From Panagrolaimus kolymaensis (Eukaryota > Nematoda > Chromadorea > Rhabditida > Panagrolaimidae): a DNA stretch of 64,000 nucleotides. The stretch lies in assembly GCA_028622995.1 (NCBI GenBank), contig JAJQJQ010000026.1, forward strand, positions 2,790,001 to 2,854,000, written 5' to 3'. The position numbers and the translations under genes are program-made. Positions 45,953 to 58,805 of the stretch are shown here, piece after piece. Position 1 is the stretch's first letter. The number at the start of each line of letters is the position of its first letter. The notes under the pieces are model-generated. The model ran no database searches, was not told where the DNA came from, and saw only the letters and a program-made list of their open reading frames with translations.

Positions 45953-48495
45953 ATGGCTTTTCAAGAATCTGGTACAAAAATTTTACACGATTTAGGCAGT
46001 AAGTTTTTGTTTGTACTTTAGATTCGCTTGTTTACAAAAAATTTATTTTAGTTTTAAACTCAAACGTTCAAAGCCCCAAACGACAGCAATTTCGAGCAGA
46101 TGTTGAAGTGCCACAAACTTCGATAACGCAAAAAGCAGATGATGGAGACGATTCAACGGTAGCTAAAAGCTTTCTTTAATACACTTTTTTTTAAATTTTT
46201 TATTTTTTAGCAAAGGTTAATTGTCGATGAAACAACGCAAAACGCTAATCAAAATGTAGCCGATTCCAATACTTTATTTAAGCAGCTAATACTCTATGGA
46301 TTTGCTTTGATAACTATAAATGCGGTATGGATATTGCTGGCAGATATTTGCCACATATCCGATTTACTGAAGGTTGATAACACTTTTGAATTAAGTTGGA
46401 TTCCAGCTTGCTTTGGTGGTGGTATTTTTATTGGGTCTTATTTTAGTATGTTTAATCTTTCATGATTTTATAATTCTGAAAGTCAATGCTTTTACGTTTT
46501 TAGTCGTTCCATTACTTTTAAAATTTTATGCTCTTTTTACAATTCAATTTTTTGTTTCACTTGCCATTGGTGTAGCTATATTACAATATAATTTTTTACA
46601 ATTTTCTTCTTTGCTTTTTGCTATGAGTTTTCTTGGAATTGCTTTTGGCGTCGTTGAACGATGTATGTTTTCTTTTTAAAAAATTTCCAGTAACAAGCTT
46701 ATATAAAAGAATTTTAGGTTCTTATTTATATATTTTTCGAGTGCTTCATGGAAGTAAAAGAAAAGTATTATTTTTATATGCGGTTCTTGCTTTTGGGTTG
46801 GTATTTGCAAATTGTGCGGTGTGGTTATCAAGCGAGTTGATGAAGAATAATAATTTCTCAAATGAAATTATTCATCGTCGAGTTAAACATGATGCTGGCT
46901 TGCCTGCTATTAGTTTAAACATTTCCGAACCTCTGGGATTAATGGTTACAGAAAATTATTATCGCCCAACTAAGCCATCTTCTGCTATTGGAATTAGTGA
47001 AGATCAAGATACTAAAACAGCTGAAAATGCAGAAAAACGAAAATTGGCGGAACAAAAGAAAGAAAATCAAACGATTGTTTCTAATGGAAGCATTGATTGC
47101 GCAACAAATCCAACAGCTGAAGGTTGTATAAATAATTCAACGACAATAACGCCTACAATAATGACAACTTCCATGACTACAAGCACAACAACTACAACTA
47201 TAACCACCACAACTACTAAGCCTCCAACAACTACATCGGCAAAGACATTATTATTTGAAGGTTTTACTCCTATAGAAAATTCTGTTGATTCCCTTCCAAT
47301 TCCAAGAAGTCGAAATCGTTTACCCAATAATAGTTTTAAAAACAACGACACTCAACCTCTAAAGGCATCAACTGAAAAGCCACCATCCGAAAATGAAAAA
47401 GCAAAACCTTCAACAACTTTCACAATTTTTATAAGCTTTTTAGTAATTTTATTTTTGGCTGCTTTCAATTTTGGAGGATTTGCATGTAATTATTTTTGGT
47501 TTAAAGATACTCTAATTAATGTAAGTTTTAAAAACACAATTGTGCCTTTTTAATAATTGCATATTTTAGCTACTAATATCTGCTGAAAATTATCCAAAAC
47601 CGTCCACATTAACTCGAGTTACTTCTGCAATTTTATGGGTTTTGTCTGATTTTATTCTTTATGGTTTATTTACACTTGCTCCATTTATTTATTCCGGCCT
47701 CTTTAATACCAACCATGGTAGCTATCCACTTATTTATGGCGTATACATTTGGGGTTCTGTTTTCCTTTTACGAAGTTTATTATTTGCTGTGTCTAATTTT
47801 GCCATATCAAAAAAATGTATACGGATTTTATTGTTTGCAAGTTTTTGCTCGATTATTTTATATTTTATGTCTTCTGATAAAGACTTAAGATTTACATGCT
47901 TAATTGCGACGGTATAACTTTTTCGTGGCTTTGAATATATTAATTATAAGTAAATTTTAGGGAGTGACAGTTAGTAGCTTAACTATTCTCATCGCCCTTC
48001 ATCAACAAGAAGCTATGAATTTGTCGCCATATATTACTTCTGATCGATATTTATTTTGGTCTTGCATTGGTCGATTTTTTGGTCCACTTTTTATGGGTAA
48101 AATCCTTAATGATTATTCCATTCAAATGCTTGTGAATTTAATTTTTATTTCTCTTATAATTATGCTTATTGCATTTTATTATTTTTCTGAAAATATTACT
48201 TCTGTTGCAAGGCAAAGGCAACTGCAAGATTTGAAGATGGATATTTCTTGTAAGTCTATATATCTCTAAAATTCTGCAAAGATAATTTTTTAATTTAATT
48301 TCAGCTCCTCAAGCTAGCAACAACAACCAAGCTTCAACTCCAACTGACTCCACTTCCAATGCTACTTCAAGTATAAAAACTAAAAGCACTCGATCTGGCA
48401 AAAATAAATATTCTTTAATTGAAGCAGAAAGTGACGATTTGAGTAATTGCTTAATATCCGATTCCGAAGATGATGAACTTCTTTATCATCGTTAA
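45953..48495 (+). CDS. Twelve-TM major-facilitator-like membrane transporter
   Basis: Eight exons (45953-45998, 46052-46158, 46211-46445, 46504-46662, 46718-47520, 47570-47911, 47961-48249, 48305-48495) give 723 residues in closed phase. About 12 hydrophobic helices are visible, five before and seven after a long hydrophilic loop. Examples are LILYGFALITINAVWILLAD, FTIQFFVSLAIGVAIL, FTIFISFLVILFLAAFNFGG and LFWSCIGRFFGPLFMGKIL. The 5+7 split and GxxxGRxxGP-like helix 11 fit the MFS fold. The loop (about 46880-47400) carries N-glycosylation sites and a Thr-rich run (about 47146-47240), so it is likely extracellular or lumenal and O-glycosylated. The C-terminal tail is Ser-rich and acidic. Substrate and subfamily are not recognisable from the sequence. 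Confidence 0.75.
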
Positions 48496-48687
48496 CTTAT
48501 TTTTTAAACAAACATTCATTTATTATTAATTTGATTTTCCTCAAACACCCGGTCTTTCACATGGGTATATTTAAATATAAATTTATAAGGGTACAATGAC
48601 TTCTTTTAAACAATTGTAATATTATCCATATCGAAAAATTACTATGTAATTTAACTTCAAAATAAATACATATTTTATTTAAAGCAC
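48496..48687. other. Shared convergent 3' region
   Basis: 192 bases between the stops of the MFS-like gene (+) and TMEM231 (-). AATAAA at 48661 serves the plus-strand gene and T-rich AATAAA complements serve the minus-strand gene. Confidence 0.55.
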
Positions 48688-50965
48688 TTAATTAAATTTG
48701 TTTTTAAAAGGCTCAATAACGAGAGTAGAAAGAATTTGATTTTCATAAAGAAATGAAGATAAAATGCGTAATAAAACTTTAAACATGACAAAAATAGTAA
48801 AATATTGAAGCCAAAACCATTTTAATAATTCCATGGCAGAAGTACGATAAGTTAAAACTTGTTGACGGATTTGAAAATTGAAATGGAATGAAAATTGATT
48901 GCTTTCTGAATCTTGGATCATGAAAGGTGAAAAATATTCAGTTTTTGCGAAAATATCAAGTGTAAAATTGCGACGCATATTTTTGTGAAGTAATTCCAAA
49001 GGATAAAATTGAATTAAAGAATCATCTATTTGGAAGGAGCTTGTATCATTCCCAAATTCTGTCATGTTATTGGAATCAAAATCTTCTAGGAAGCCAAATT
49101 CTCCATGAGAAGGTAGTGGTATTTTTTGTAAAAAGTTAAGATCACCAAAAATAAATGCTTCATTGCTTGGAAATGATCGGTCTATGTTTCCCATAATTGG
49201 GACATCAAGCTAAAATGCAAATAATTTTTTTTACTGCTAATATGAAAATAACAATATATATATTTGGGCTTACTTCCATAACTGCTCGATAATCAAGAAA
49301 AACTTTAAATTGAAGATAATAAAAAAGATAAGTTGCTTTAAAGGTATTGTTTGGAAGGGTTAAAGATATATCTATGTTAATCTAAATAATTATTTTTAAT
49401 GTATGTATCCCTTTTTATGAAATCCAATTTACTTCATCCATTTTCCCATTATTATCATAATCAGATGTTCGTGATTCAATTATTGGCATAACAACTCTGC
49501 CAGAATCAGCATCATTTAAATTTTGAAAAGAACTCCAAAAAAAGTATTCATTATTTTCGGATGGATTTGCAACAAGTAAAAAACATTTGCGACTAAATTC
49601 AATTTTTGGTTGTTCAAGATATGTATTTGTTTTCTTCCATATTCCCTATAATAATAAATAAATATATACCGGAATAAAATGAATAATGAAAGAAAAAGTT
49701 TGATTATTTTTTTTTACAAAAAAAGAGAAATGCTTTTTGATTTTCTCCGCATCAAAGCGATGATGCGATCCGTGATGATCGTGAGCTTCTCATCCTATCG
49801 CTCGCATCACTTTTTTTTGTTGTTGTCGTTGCTCGAACGCTTAGAAAGGAAAGAATAAAATATTTATCGGCGGCGACGATGGTAGTTTACTTTTTCACGT
49901 GTATGTTAAAAAAGGCAAACGAACGACGGAGCGAGCTCCGATTGCATAGCTTCTTTCTTTGCATCTTTATTTTTTATTCCTTTCATACCTTTTTTATGAA
50001 AAATTTTTTTGATGTCTAAATTTTAAAGAAAAGCTTTTACTCTACTTTTTGTGTCTATGTTTTTTTTGTTGCTTACCTGAGTAACAATACAAATTACCAA
50101 AGGAATTAATATGCTTGCAATATATACGAGAATCCTCCAAAAATATGCTGCTGAACATCGAGATGCTCGATATACGCGTGTGACAAGCTGAAAATAAAAA
50201 GTTTATATTTTTATTGTTGTGGTTGCTCTTGTAACGGGTCACTACTATCGCTTATGATTCATTGTCGTATTTTTTTTTTGAAAATGCTTTCTCGTATCAA
50301 AATAAAAAAGAAAGCCATATGAATCATTTTTTTCCTTAGATATTTATTTATTGTATATTTTTGGAGAGAAAAATATAGAAAGGTTCGATGGCAATACTTT
50401 TTTTTACATCGATGGATGTCAGCGTTAAAAGCATTGCTTTTTTTGTGAGTATCGTCGCATTTTTTTTATAGTGAAAAATGCTTTGTCTTTTTTGCAATGC
50501 ATTTTGGTTTGAATTGCTTCGTATAAGGCAACAAACTAAAAAATGCGAGCAGCATTAAAATGGTTTGTCTCTTCTCTTCTTAAACTCATGAGGCTAAAAC
50601 CGGGTTTATGTTCTCTTTTTTGCCATCAAACATCTGCTTTTAAAAAGCCAAAAAGCTGCTACATCGCGCGATAATCGAGATTGTTTTCTATATTTAGTTG
50701 AAATTTTTATTGATTTATTGTGTCCTTTTTTTGTAAAGATTTACAACTCTGAATATCGCTTAATTCTATAACAAAAAAATCTGATTTATAAATCTAAGGT
50801 CAAGCTCAAATTAGTTTGGATTTTTTGATAATTTACTTCTTTCTATCCATGTTAGTTTTGCCTAAAATGAATTTATTCGTAATGCAACATTACTCCAAAA
50901 TAAATCTAAATTTTTTAATAGTTTGTACATACCTCTTCATGAACAATAGCAAAATTAGCTGCCAT
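48688..50965 (-). CDS. tmem-231: TMEM231, ciliary transition-zone protein
   Basis: Exons 50965-50933, 50187-50077, 49645-49433, 49381-49274 and 49209-48688 give 328 residues (human protein about 316). The N-terminus VTRVYRASRCSAAYFWRILV followed by a membrane helix (VYIASILIPLVICIVTQG), GIW and then EQPKIEF parallels the vertebrate order. The middle is the lumenal beta-rich region, with PLxL and DxNNxGKxDxxNIDISLTLP. The C-terminus has FNFQIRQQVLTYR, the WFWLQYFTIFVMFKVLLRI helix and the cytosolic YENQILSTLVIEP that corresponds to FQNQV in human. TMEM231 is part of the MKS module that gates membrane protein entry at the base of cilia. Intron 1 is large (about 745 bp). The ATG overlaps the end of another frame (50955-51116). 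Confidence 0.92.
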
Positions 50966-51116
50966 TAGCTTCGTTGTCTTCTTTCAAACGAAGTAAATAT
51001 TTTTTTGATATTAAAAATCCAGAATAAATAGCACAAATCCAAGCTATTAATGAAAGTGATAACAATAAAATGTAAGTTATTCGAAGAGCATTTAACCTTG
51101 AATATCGCCAAGACAT
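50955..51116 (-). CDS. 53-residue single-TM ORF overlapping the TMEM231 start
   Basis: ATG at 51116 and TAA at 50957-50955; the stop lies inside the first codons of TMEM231 (ATGGCAGCTAA). The peptide starts MSWRYSRLNALR, has one hydrophobic helix (ITYILLLSLSLIAWICAIYS), and ends in a charged tail (KKYLLRLKEDNEANGS). This is a normal topology for a small membrane protein, and its composition is unlike the Phe-rich noise frames nearby. It could be an upstream cistron of the same mRNA, a translated uORF damping TMEM231, or chance. I do not recognise a homologue. Confidence 0.45.
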   Translation of the reverse strand: MSWRYSRLNALRITYILLLSLSLIAWICAIYSGFLISKKYLLRLKEDNEANGS

Positions 51117-54100
51117 TCAAAATGTCATATATATATTTTTTTATTAAGCATAAAACATGGCGAAACCGGTTTGAGCGAAATGCCTTTTTCTGACAACAAA
51201 AACCTGCGTGACCATAGCAACGTTTTTAGTCCTTCCTCATATTTTATGGAAGCCGAAATGTTCCATTGAAAAAATCAAAAAATAGCTTAATTGTTTTTAA
51301 AAATTGCTTTTTCTTATTTTTTTGCTGTCTGTTTAATAGTATCAAAGGAAGTTAATACAAAAAAATCAATGGTTTGCAAAAAGGAAAGAAGAGAACAGTA
51401 AAAGCATGTTTTGAAAAGGGATTTTATTTTTTGTTGCCACGCTTAGTCGTCGCCTTTTTTCTTTGAAAAAAATATAAAAAAGGTCGTATGCTTTATTTTT
51501 AACTTATGGTTTCTAACTTTAGCATATAAATAGAGACAAGACAAAGTTTGTCAAACTGATTTGTGACGCTTGGGTTTTAGCACATTGTCGTCCTATATTT
51601 TTTTGCTTTCATATATTGCAAGAATCAATCATTGAAGAATGAAAAAGTGAAAGAAAAGTTAGTTTCTCTATGTTTACTAAAAAGTATAAAATTTTGAGGA
51701 GGCAAGCAACTTGTGCCTTTAATATTTTAGGATCTTCTTCGAGGTTGTTTATTCCAACCTTTCTTTCAGTTTTCCTTTAAGGTATTTTTTCACGTGCCCT
51801 ATTTTTTCTCAAATTATGATTTCGCTCGCTACTGATCCTCTTTCAAAAGCCCCATTCTCTCTATATCAGCTGATATTGGTAGTATTCATAAACAAAAGAC
51901 TAGTTTTCTATCCTCCCTAAACCTCAGGACCTATTGAAAGAAAGAATGCATCATCACAAAAATAAAAAATTAAAAACTTGCCTCCTCATTTGTCCATTAT
52001 TGCCGCGTAAATCTTTTTTTCTATCTTCTGTTTTTCTTTTGTGATATTATTCCTTTCCATTTTTTATAACCTGTTTGTATATATATATATAAAGTTTCAT
52101 CCTTCCAAGTTTTTTCCCACTTTTTTATTCCCAATGATCAGCTGGAGGGAGGATCGATATTTATATATTCTAATATTATGTTTTAAATCCTTTCTCTTTC
52201 CTCCTCATCAACATTTTTTCAAAAATACCCGCATCTTTAATACCTAAATTATCGTGTCTTCGTCGGTTTTTTTAAATACCGAATTTGAGTCTTAAAAAAT
52301 CTTTGAATTAAAACATTATCGCCTTCCTCTTTTTTTGCGCGCCTTTTCTTTATTTTTGAGGAAGGGAAACATCAGCAGGTGGCAACTAGAATTTTTTCGG
52401 CGCCATTTTTTCATTCCTCTCCTTGTCGATCTAAATTTTTTTGATTAAAGAAAAAGGAAATTTGTATGGATAAAAGTCTTCGTTTTTTTTCATGAAAATT
52501 TTTCACGCTATTTTATCCTTCAAACTCTCTAAATGAGAAAAAACAAAAGAAGAGCGAGCGTTCGCTCGATTTGCTTGAATCCATCCGAAATTGTTTTTTG
52601 TTTTGTTTTATTTCCGGTCAGTTTGGTTCTCTTTTTTCTTTTGAAATTTCTTGGTTGATGAGTTAAGTATGTCATCTCCTTTTCTTTTTTTCACCATGTC
52701 TCTGGCCATGACCTCTCTATTGTCTGGAGTCCCATCCTTGGTTGTTGTTGTTTTTTATCCTTGTATTTTTTCTTATTCATTCAGCGATAGTTTTTTTTCT
52801 TGTTAATTTCTTTCTAAGTCTAATTTGAATTTCCACATTTTTATTATTTTTTTAAGTCTGCAAAATTATCTACCCAGCTCTGTGTGTAATGCAAGTGAGT
52901 TAGCTATTACGAAAGAGTTTGAGGGAGAGGAAAATAGCCGAAAGGGTTTATATATATACTCCAACTTTGGCACGGTGCCTTCTGCCGCGCACTCACTCAC
53001 TAGTAGTTGTTTGCTTCAAAAAAAAAAAAGAGTTTGCCGCTAGCTGCATTTTTTACTTTTTTTTTGCTAGCGGCTTCTAAAAATGACCACTTCCCAGACC
53101 TTTGAAAAACAAAAAAATTGTTGTGCTTCCATCTTTTTTTATAAATTTGCCCCATTGTTTTTTAAATTTTTTTTATTAAAAACTATCCTTAATCTGAGCA
53201 TTTTTTCTTTTTCTTTGCTTCTAACTTTTATGAATAAGCAAAAATGATTTTATTTTTTTCCAAAACAAAAAAAATTGACCCAGAATAAAAGCATTAAAAT
53301 TGCCTAAGACGATTATACGAAAGAAAAAGCGTTTTGTTGAGCCTCAATAAATTTTTTTTATGATACAGCACCACCAACCACCACTCGCGATTTGCTTTTT
53401 TTTATGTATTTTAAAATATTTTTGATGTTTCCTGAATTGATCCCATATTTTTGATATTAAAATTAAATTTCGGTCATTAAAAAGTTGTTTTTTATTGGAA
53501 GAAAAAAATCAGAATCCAATCAATCGACATAATTTTTTTCTTGAATAGTAAGTCAGTCATTGGGTTTTTTTTTGAAAATTTCGTTCAACAAAAATAAAGA
53601 ATGAGTTCAATTGGTCGTCAATGAATGGAACGCTGATGATGATGACTGACTGACCTCGACTTTGTTTGATATTTTTTCTTCCTCCTTCTTAAAAATTTTT
53701 TTTCATAAAATCGAAGGAGAAAAAAACTTTTTTTAACATTAAATTCCTCGCGTTTGCTTGCTTTTTTTAATATTGAGCCCTTATTTTATGAGTTATGATT
53801 AAATATTTGAAATATTTTTCTTTATTATACATACATATATTTTTCCGTTAAAATTATGTATGATTCATATTCTCTTGCGCTTTTTTTTATGATTTGGTCA
53901 TCACACGTTTTCCTTTAAATTTTTTTTATCTCTTTTGTTCGATCAGTTCAACAGCAGTAACATCACGCAATTTCACCTTTTCATTTTCTGATGTCTCACT
54001 CTTTCTTCTTTCTTTGATTTTTTTACGTTTCCGTGTTTTTGCATTTTTTTGTTTCAAAAAAATTGAAAGTTAAAGAAAATCTGAGTCAAAAAAGGGGAGA

Positions 54101-56118
54101 AAAAAAAATTCATAGGCTTGCTTGAATATTTTTGATTTTTTCTTCACTGAAACAACATTATTTTATTTTTATGTGTGTATGTATTTTTGGGGTGAATGAA
54201 TGAAAAAAAAATTTCTTCCACGCTTTAACTCAAATATTTTTTTTCTTTCTCCTTTTTTGTTGCACACTCGACCGAGATTCATTAGTCAGCCGTCATCTTC
54301 TTTTTTTTTTCATTCCATTCCAAAAAAAGAAAAAGAATAACACCCGAAAGAGGGAAGAAAAACATTTGCGCGTTTTTGTGATGATGATGACCGACGGGTT
54401 TGACTCACGATTTTATTTTAGTTTAGAAGAAAGAATAAGGCGCGTTTTTCGATAGTAAAATAAAAAAATGATGATCAACTCTGCTAAAAATATGGGTTCT
54501 TCTTTTCTCTTTTTTTTTCGGTTGCTTCTTATTTTTATATTCGTTAATGATACTATGACCTTCTACATATATTTATTTTCCCACAAAACTCTTCTGTTTC
54601 CCTAATTTAGAAAGAATTATAGAAAGAAAATATATAAGGATAAGCCTCCCTAAGTGAGTTTTCAAACTAAAAAAAAGAATGGATAGATGAAATGGAATGA
54701 CTTGTCATTTCATTTTCCATGCAATTGCTTGCAATTTCTTTCTTTTTCTTTTAAGGAACGGGTGGTTTCACTTGATGGAGCAGCAAGCAATAAATAGCAA
54801 GGACAAGACAACAACGACCACGACCGAACGAACGTTTTGCAATTTTATTTGTTTTGTATTTTTTCTATGTTTTTAGACAAAATGCTGCAAAAATTTCTTC
54901 CTTGTTAATCCCTTATTCCTCTTTTCTTTTAACTTCTTTTTTTATGGTCTAAAGCTTTTTATTCAAACCCAAGAAAATACTTTTGATTACTATGAGTTCC
55001 ACTTTCTTCTTGTTGTTTTGTATCATTTTTTGCAACTAAAAAACAACCGTTGTATGAATTGATTTTTTCAATAGTTTTTTTTAAAGGAAGAGAAGTGGAC
55101 AAAGTTGTCCTCGAAGAATAAGGGTGTGTGAAGAATGACAATAATAATCGATTCAGGCGTACAATTTTTTTACCACACTTGCGGCCACAACAAAAAAAAT
55201 TGTATCGCGTATTTTTTTTAGAAATCGTCTATGACTAAGCTTATTTTTCTTCTTCTCGGATTTGCCCCATTTCTTTTTGTTATTGATAAAACTGCAAACC
55301 AATCCCCTATTCACCTATTTTTTTTACTTTGATTTTATAATAAAATTTAGGAGCTCCGGAAATAATAAGTGAGTCATCTTTTTTCCAGACAACAAGAAAT
55401 AATTCGCTTACTGATAGTTGATCTTTTCATTTTTTGTGTGTGATTAACACTTCCCTGAAAATGTGAATATGTTGTGTTTAAAAATCAAACCACTCAAAAA
55501 AATTGAGGATGCGAAATTTGATGATTCATCCACCATTATTTTGATCTCTCTCTATTTATATGTACCACGAGTGGAAGAGTATATTTTGTTATTTAACCCG
55601 CGTATTTTTTTTTGTTGCTTTTTGGTTTCTCCATTATTTTTAAAATTCACTTTTATTTTTATTTCCTTCTAAAATTTAAGTTTCTCATCATTAACTTTTT
55701 TCCATTTCCTTTTATGTTTTTATTTCTTCAAGAAGGTTAAATTCTCAGAATGAGAGAGCATCAGCCCCAAAAAGCGTTGTCGCTTTATTATTTTTATCAG
55801 TTATGCTTTTTTTTGCATCAAATCAAATATGTGCATTTCATTTTTTTGTTGCCTTTCGTCTTTAATTCCCTTTTTTATTGTTGTTATCTAATTTTTTTGT
55901 TGTTGTTTGATAATCGATCGTTGTTGCTTTTCTATTATTTTTTCTTTTTAATCTTTTGTCGTGGTCGCGTTTTGTATATTTTTTTCTATTCATCGCTTCT
56001 AGAAGAAGCATTAATTGATATATTTTTTATTTTTTAGGCAACTTTACCATTACTGATACTATTATTTCCGGGATAACTTATTCATATTTTTTTGTTTGTT
56101 GATTAAAATTGGTTCAAA
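51117..56118. other. 5-kb gene-free, T-rich region upstream of plastin
   Basis: T-run-rich on the plus strand, with frames of 60-95 codons that are low-complexity Phe/Leu/Ser translations. It probably contains the TMEM231 promoter at its left end and the promoter and perhaps non-coding 5' exons of plastin. No RNA gene or transposon is recognised. A GC-rich hairpin lies at 53036-53074. Confidence 0.5.
53036..53074. repeat. Short GC-rich inverted repeat
   Basis: GCCGCTAGC (53036-53044) and GCTAGCGGC (53066-53074) form a 9-bp stem with a 21-base T-rich loop, in otherwise very AT-rich sequence. Confidence 0.5.
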
Positions 56119-58314
56119 ATGATGAATCCTGAATTAATTAATGATTTACATGAAAAATTTGATACGGTAATTTTCTTAGGCATTTTATGGAGAAAAAATT
56201 CAGTTACAAAGTATCTATTTTTAGATAAGTCCAAATGGCGATGGCTTTGTATCACGAAAAGACTTAGGTGAAGCTTTAAAAACCATAGGCTTTGATATTC
56301 CTGGCTATCAAATGCGTGAATTGCTTGCACGAATTGGAGACCCTGAAAAAATTACATTTTCCCAACTTAATGAAATTTATTCAAATTTAAATGAAGAAAA
56401 ATCAGCTCAAGTTAATCACTGGAAAAAGGGCATCGTTCGGGTTAATAATGCATATCAAGTTCAAGGTATTGCTGAACATGGAGCAGATGAAATAGTTCAC
56501 ACCATTCGAATTGCTGTAAGTTTCTTTCTTCCCCTAAAGTTTTGCATAATTTTAACTAAATCTTTTTTTAGGAAGAAATTGCCTTTTCCAGTTGGATTAA
56601 TGATAAATTAGGGGGCGATTCAGATTTAAAACGTTTATTACCCGTCGAACAAGATAATGGCGATTTATATAAAAAAGTTCAAGATGGTTTAATTATTTGT
56701 AAACTTATTAACATTGCTCAACCCGACACTATTGATGAACGAGCTATCAACAAGAAAAATCTAAATACATATTCAAAATTAGAAAATTTAGTCTTAGCTT
56801 TATCAAGTTGTTCTGCAATTGGTTGCAATGTTGTTAATATTGATGCAGATGATATTAGCAAAGGCAAACCTCATCTTGTTCTAGGAATTATTTGGCAAAT
56901 TATTCGTGTTGGACTTTTTAGTCAAATTAATTTGGAACAAGTTCCTGGAATGTTTAGATTATTAAATGAAGGGGAAACTTTGGATGAATTGCGTAGACTT
57001 TCACCCGAACAAATTTTGATTAGATGGGTTAATTATCATTTAGCTAATGTAAGTACTTAAATTTTGGAATTCACTTTTAATGAATTTTTTTATAGTCAAA
57101 ATGTGATCGACGAATGAATAATTTTACTAGTGATATCAATGATTCCACTATTTACACATATTTACTCAGTCAAATTGCCCCAAATGAAGCTGGAATTTCA
57201 TTGGCTCCATTGAGACAAGAAGGAAATGTCAAACGTGCCACATCCATGCTCAGTGAAGCAGCCAAAATTGATTGTCGAAGTTTTGTAACTCCCAATGATG
57301 TAGCAAATGGAAATTATAAATTGAATTTGGCTTTCGTTGCAAATTTATTTAATAAATATCCTGCTTTACCCGATCCTGGAGCAGATGATGTTCTTGAAGA
57401 AGAAATTGTTGAAGAAACCCGCGAAGAAAAAACTTATCGTAATTGGATGAATAGTTTGGGAGTTAAGCCCCATGTTGGTTATCTTTTCACAGATTTACAG
57501 AATGGTTTAATCATTTTCCAAGTATGTTTTTGCCATCCCCGAAAAAACTAATTTGCAGAAAACAAAATGTTAATATTTGTAATTTTAGTTGTACGAAGAA
57601 ATTAAAAAAGATGTTGTAAATTGGAAACGCGTAGTCCAACAATTCCGTAAACTTCAAGGTATGATGGATCAAATTCAAAATTGTAATTATGCCATTGAAC
57701 TTGGAAAAGAATTAAGATTTTCATTAGTTGGAATTCAAGGCAAAGATATTTATGATGGAAATCGAACCCTTACTCTTGGTATACAAATTTTCTTTCCATA
57801 AATTCTCTGACCCTAATTAAAATTTTATAGCTCTCGTTTGGCAACTTATGCGCGCATACACTTTAGCTGTTTTGGCTCGATGTGCGGATGATGGAAATTT
57901 GGCCACTGATAAAGAAATCGTTCGTTGGGTTAATGAAAAGCTTAAATCTGCTGGAAAATCCACCCAAATTCGGAGCTTCCAAGACCCCATGATTGCTGAT
58001 GCGGTTGTAGTTTTGGATCTCATTGATGCCATTAAACCTGGTGTAATCAACTACGAAGTTGTACAAAAAGGAGGCACTGATCAAGTGAGTCATTTTCTTC
58101 TAAAGCAATTTTAACTCCTTCACCTTTTTAGGAAAAATTCGATAATGCCAAATATGCCATTACTTCGGGTCGCAAAATTGGTGCTATTATTTATGCCCTT
58201 CCTGAAGATATTACAGAAGTAAACCAAAAAATGGTTATGACCGTATTTGCATGTCTCATGGCTCGTGATTATATGCCCAATGTTCACATCAACAATGGAA
58301 ATGGAACCAATTAA
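56119..58314 (+). CDS. plst-1: Plastin / fimbrin actin-bundling protein
   Basis: Exons 56119-56166, 56225-56515, 56572-57048, 57096-57521, 57589-57778, 57831-58084 and 58132-58314 give 622 residues (human plastins about 627-630). The EF-hand headpiece (1-75) is followed by [20 protein letters not shown] and then four calponin-homology domains: [49 protein letters not shown] and [16 protein letters not shown]. The last ends at [17 protein letters not shown] and [13 protein letters not shown]. It crosslinks actin filaments into tight bundles at the cortex and in microvilli. EF loop 1 reads [12 protein letters not shown], with Ser instead of the first Asp and Asp instead of the last Glu. The second loop is shortened ([10 protein letters not shown]), so calcium control looks weakened. 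M at 56122 is an alternative start. Confidence 0.97.
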
Positions 58315-58805
58315 TTCCCTTCTTTAATTTATGCAAATTTATTCTCATTTGGAAAAACATATATACAAAATATCTATTATTATACACTGCTTATTTGCCC
58401 CTTTTTATGCTCAGTTTTATAAATTGTTTTATTACGATTTTTTGTTTTTTGTTTCCATTTAAAATGACTTTTTTCATTTTATCTGTACTATTATTAAATT
58501 TAGCTCGTTCGCCTGTTTTCTTGCTTTTTTATTTTCACTTTTTAAAATTATTATTTTATTCGGTGATTATTCTGGTCATTAAAAATTATTCGCAACTTCC
58601 TGAGCGCGATATCGCCGGAAAAATATGCAAGCATTTATTATTTTTTATATCTCATGCTATCTATCTTTTTCTTGATATGAAATTGTTTTCTTAAATTATT
58701 ATTTTCAACTCGAATTACTGTTTTTTGTGTTATATTTTTTGCAATAAAAATTTGATTAAAAAAATTTGAAAACAAAACGTTTAAATACACACTGACAATT
58801 AGACA
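58315..58805. other. Convergent 3' region of plastin and the LRR gene
   Basis: A T-rich long 3' flank with AATAAA near 58743 on the plus strand. The plus-strand frame 58395-58694 is Phe/Leu/Ile-rich and unsupported. Confidence 0.5.

Noticed and set aside
49741..49815. Inverted TGATGCGA / TCGCATCA in TMEM231 intron 2
   Set aside because: The stem is only 8 bp with a long imperfect loop. Not enough for a microRNA or transposon call.
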